A stretch of DNA of 6,421 nucleotides from the NCBI GenBank assembly GCA_018711265.1, contig DVIM01000029.1:1-6421 (forward strand). The letters run 5' to 3'. How positions within the stretch are numbered: the first letter of the stretch is position 1; each line of letters begins with the position of its first letter. Positions 5,154 through 6,421 of the stretch are shown piece after piece. The notes under the pieces were generated by a model that saw nothing but the letters and a program-made list of their open reading frames with translations, made no database searches and was not told the origin of the DNA. The translations under genes and the position numbers were made by a program. The DNA is from Spyradocola merdavium (GTDB lineage: Bacteria > Bacillota > Clostridia > Christensenellales > UBA1750).

Positions 5154-6107
5154 ATGGCGACACGCTTTGGAATCCTGGGTGCCGGCGGAATCTCCCGCCG
5201 CTTTGCTTCCGTTTTGAAAGAGTGCGGCTGCGCGGAGCTTTCCGCCGTGGCCGCGCGGGACCTGGACCGCGCGGAGGCCTTCGCGCGGGAATTCGGCGCG
5301 AACGCTGCCTACGGCGACTATGACGCCCTGCTGGCCGACCCCGCGGTGGACGCGGTCTACGTCGGGCTCACGCACAACCTGCACGCGGACCTCGTGCGCC
5401 GGGCGCTGCTGGCGGGCAAGGCCGTCCTGTGCGAAAAGCCGATGGCCGTCTGCGCGGCGGACGCGCGGGCCCTTGCGGACCTTGCGCGCGAAAAGAACCT
5501 GCTGCTCATGGAGGGCATGTGGACGCGCTGCATGCCGGCCGTGCGCCGGGCGACGCAGTGGGTGCAAAAGGGCGTCATCGGCCCGGTGCGCCTGCTGCGG
5601 GCCGCGTTCTGCTTTGACGCGCCGTTCGACCCGCAGTCCCGCCTGTTCAATCCGGACCTGTGCGGCGGCGCGCTGCTGGACGCGGGCGTCTACCCCATCG
5701 AGTTCGCGATGGGGGTCCTGGGCGAGCACCCGGTGGAGACGGCCGGCGTCCAGCTCCCGGCGGAGACGGGCGTGGACGCGATGGACCTGTTCTCCATGCG
5801 CTTCCCCTCCGGCGCGATGGCGGAGCTGAGCTGCAGCATCTCGCTCGCGCTGCCGACCGACGCGGTGATCCTGGGCGCGCGCGGCTCCATCGTGGTGCGG
5901 GACTTCCTGCGCTCCACGCGCTGCGAGCTCTACGACAGCCACGGCGACTGCGTCGCCACCTTCACCGAGGACGTGGAGGACGGCTTTGTCTACGAAATCG
6001 AGCACTTCTGCGCGCTGTTCGAATCCGGCGCGAAGGAAAGCCCCCTCGTCCCCCTCGCGGACACCATCGCCTGCGCCGAGGTCTTCGACGCGCTCCTGCG
6101 CCGCTGA
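5154..6107 (+). CDS. Gfo/Idh/MocA-family NAD(P)-dependent oxidoreductase
   Basis: A 317-residue two-domain dehydrogenase. The N-terminal Rossmann fold (1-120) starts with FGILGAGGIS (dinucleotide loop G9-G12). The catalytic-lysine motif EKP is E94-K95-P96. The C-terminal alpha/beta domain carries LLDAGVYPIEF with D176 and Y180 at the family's acid/base position. LLMEGMWTRCMPAV (117-130) is typical of the branch holding dimeric dihydrodiol dehydrogenases and D-xylose dehydrogenase-like enzymes, so a sugar or polyol substrate is plausible, but the substrate is not determined. The start at 5154 was chosen because GGAGG (5141-5145) lies eight bases upstream and the Rossmann strand begins at once; an in-frame ATG at 5133 would lie upstream of that site. 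It is transcribed away from metF, stands alone, and ends before a bidirectional terminator. No signal peptide, so cytosolic. Confidence 0.9.
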   Translation: MATRFGILGAGGISRRFASVLKECGCAELSAVAARDLDRAEAFAREFGANAAYGDYDALLADPAVDAVYVGLTHNLHADLVRRALLAGKAVLCEKPMAVCAADARALADLAREKNLLLMEGMWTRCMPAVRRATQWVQKGVIGPVRLLRAAFCFDAPFDPQSRLFNPDLCGGALLDAGVYPIEFAMGVLGEHPVETAGVQLPAETGVDAMDLFSMRFPSGAMAELSCSISLALPTDAVILGARGSIVVRDFLRSTRCELYDSHGDCVATFTEDVEDGFVYEIEHFCALFESGAKESPLVPLADTIACAEVFDALLRR

Positions 6108-6151
6108 GGCCGGCGCGCGCCCCCGACTCCCCCCCTGCCCGCGCAAAACAA

Positions 6152-6190
6152 GGCGGCCGCCGGATCGCTCCGGCTGCCGCCCCTTTTTTT
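6152..6190 (+). terminator. Bidirectional rho-independent terminator between convergent genes
   Basis: GGCGGC-C-GCCGGA (6152-6164) pairs with TCCGGC-T-GCCGCC (6169-6181) around a TCGC loop, giving 12 pairs with one C/T mismatch. T7 follows at 6184-6190 on the plus strand. On the minus strand the stem is followed by TTGTTTT (from AAAACAA at 6145-6151), so it can serve both the oxidoreductase and the sirtuin. Its T-run overlaps the sirtuin stop codon. Confidence 0.88.
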
Positions 6191-6421
6191 ATCCTTCGAT
6201 TTGCAGGCTGCCCAGCGCCTGGCCGATGGGCTCGCGCAGCAGCAGCGCGGCCGCGCCGTCGCGGGGGGTGGGGTCGCGGTTGATGACCACGAGCGCGTCG
6301 CCGCGGAAGGCGTCCAGGTACGCGGCCGCGGGGTAGACCGCAAGGGACGTTCCGCCCACGATCAGCAGGTCCGCGCGCATCAGGGCGTTCAGCGCGCCCC
6401 GGACCGTGTCCTCGTCCAGCG
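6189..6421 (-). CDS. SIR2-family NAD-dependent protein deacylase, C-terminal part (gene continues past the right edge)
   Basis: About 76 residues of the C-terminal end are visible, entering from the right edge and ending at TAA (6191-6189). The segment reads LDEDTVRGALNALMRADLLIVGGTSLAVYPAAAYL, then LVVINRDPTP, a stretch of small residues, and LLLREPIGQALGSL. GTSLAVYPAA is the sirtuin motif that contacts NAD in the Rossmann domain, and VVINRDPTP is the usual next strand. Family members remove acyl groups from lysines with use of NAD. The catalytic His, the zinc cysteines and the start codon lie outside the window, so activity cannot be judged. Internal ATGs such as 6380 are not the start, because the frame is open and sirtuin-like upstream. 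CobB would be the usual name but is not assigned on a fragment. Confidence 0.85.
   Translation of the reverse strand, partial: LDEDTVRGALNALMRADLLIVGGTSLAVYPAAAYLDAFRGDALVVINRDPTPRDGAAALLLREPIGQALGSLQIEG

Noticed and set aside
5004..6146. Long minus-strand frame opposite the oxidoreductase
   Set aside because: Arg/Ala/His-rich shadow with no domain; the plus strand encodes a complete Gfo/Idh/MocA enzyme with a ribosome binding site.

Overview
The window suggests a GC-rich member of the Firmicutes, most likely a gut-type Clostridia lineage. The basis is the gene content: a metF / MetH-activation / short metH operon of the clostridial and Thermotoga kind, a class of sirtuin common in Firmicutes, and an IS3-family element with a clostridial look. 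Coding regions are visibly very GC-rich with strong G/C third positions. Two stretches are AT-richer: the insertion-sequence remnant at the left edge and the divergent promoter region near 4940-5150. No taxonomic search was possible, so the placement is inference.

Layout. Positions 1-414 hold one end of an IS3-family insertion sequence read leftward. Its orfA is reduced to a short N-terminal stub joined out of frame to orfB, so the visible copy looks dead; the rest lies beyond the left edge. Positions 418-4927 form one leftward transcription unit. It has a good promoter (TTGCAC, 17-base spacer, TATAAT) followed by metF (5,10-methylenetetrahydrofolate reductase), a free-standing methionine-synthase reactivation protein, metH (cobalamin-dependent methionine synthase without its own reactivation domain) and a hotdog-fold acyl-CoA thioesterase. 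Every junction in this unit overlaps by 4 or 7 bases, so translation is probably coupled throughout. The unit ends at the IS tip, which carries a 12-bp perfect hairpin followed by T residues.

Positions 4928-5153 are a divergent regulatory region with A-tracts and short repeats at close to 10-base spacing. Positions 5154-6107 encode, rightward, a Gfo/Idh/MocA-family NAD(P)-dependent oxidoreductase. A strong bidirectional terminator at 6152-6190 separates it from the convergent C-terminal end of a SIR2-family deacylase, which runs off the right edge.

How the genes work together: MetF makes 5-methyltetrahydrofolate, MetH moves that methyl group through cobalamin to homocysteine to give methionine, and the activation protein is expected to re-methylate oxidised cob(II)alamin on MetH. 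The thioesterase has no obvious step in this path. The most unusual details are the loss of the expected AdoMet-binding arginine in the activation protein, its C-terminal cysteine cluster, the coupled thioesterase, and the phased A-tract region upstream of the oxidoreductase. I see no evidence for a wholly new system here.
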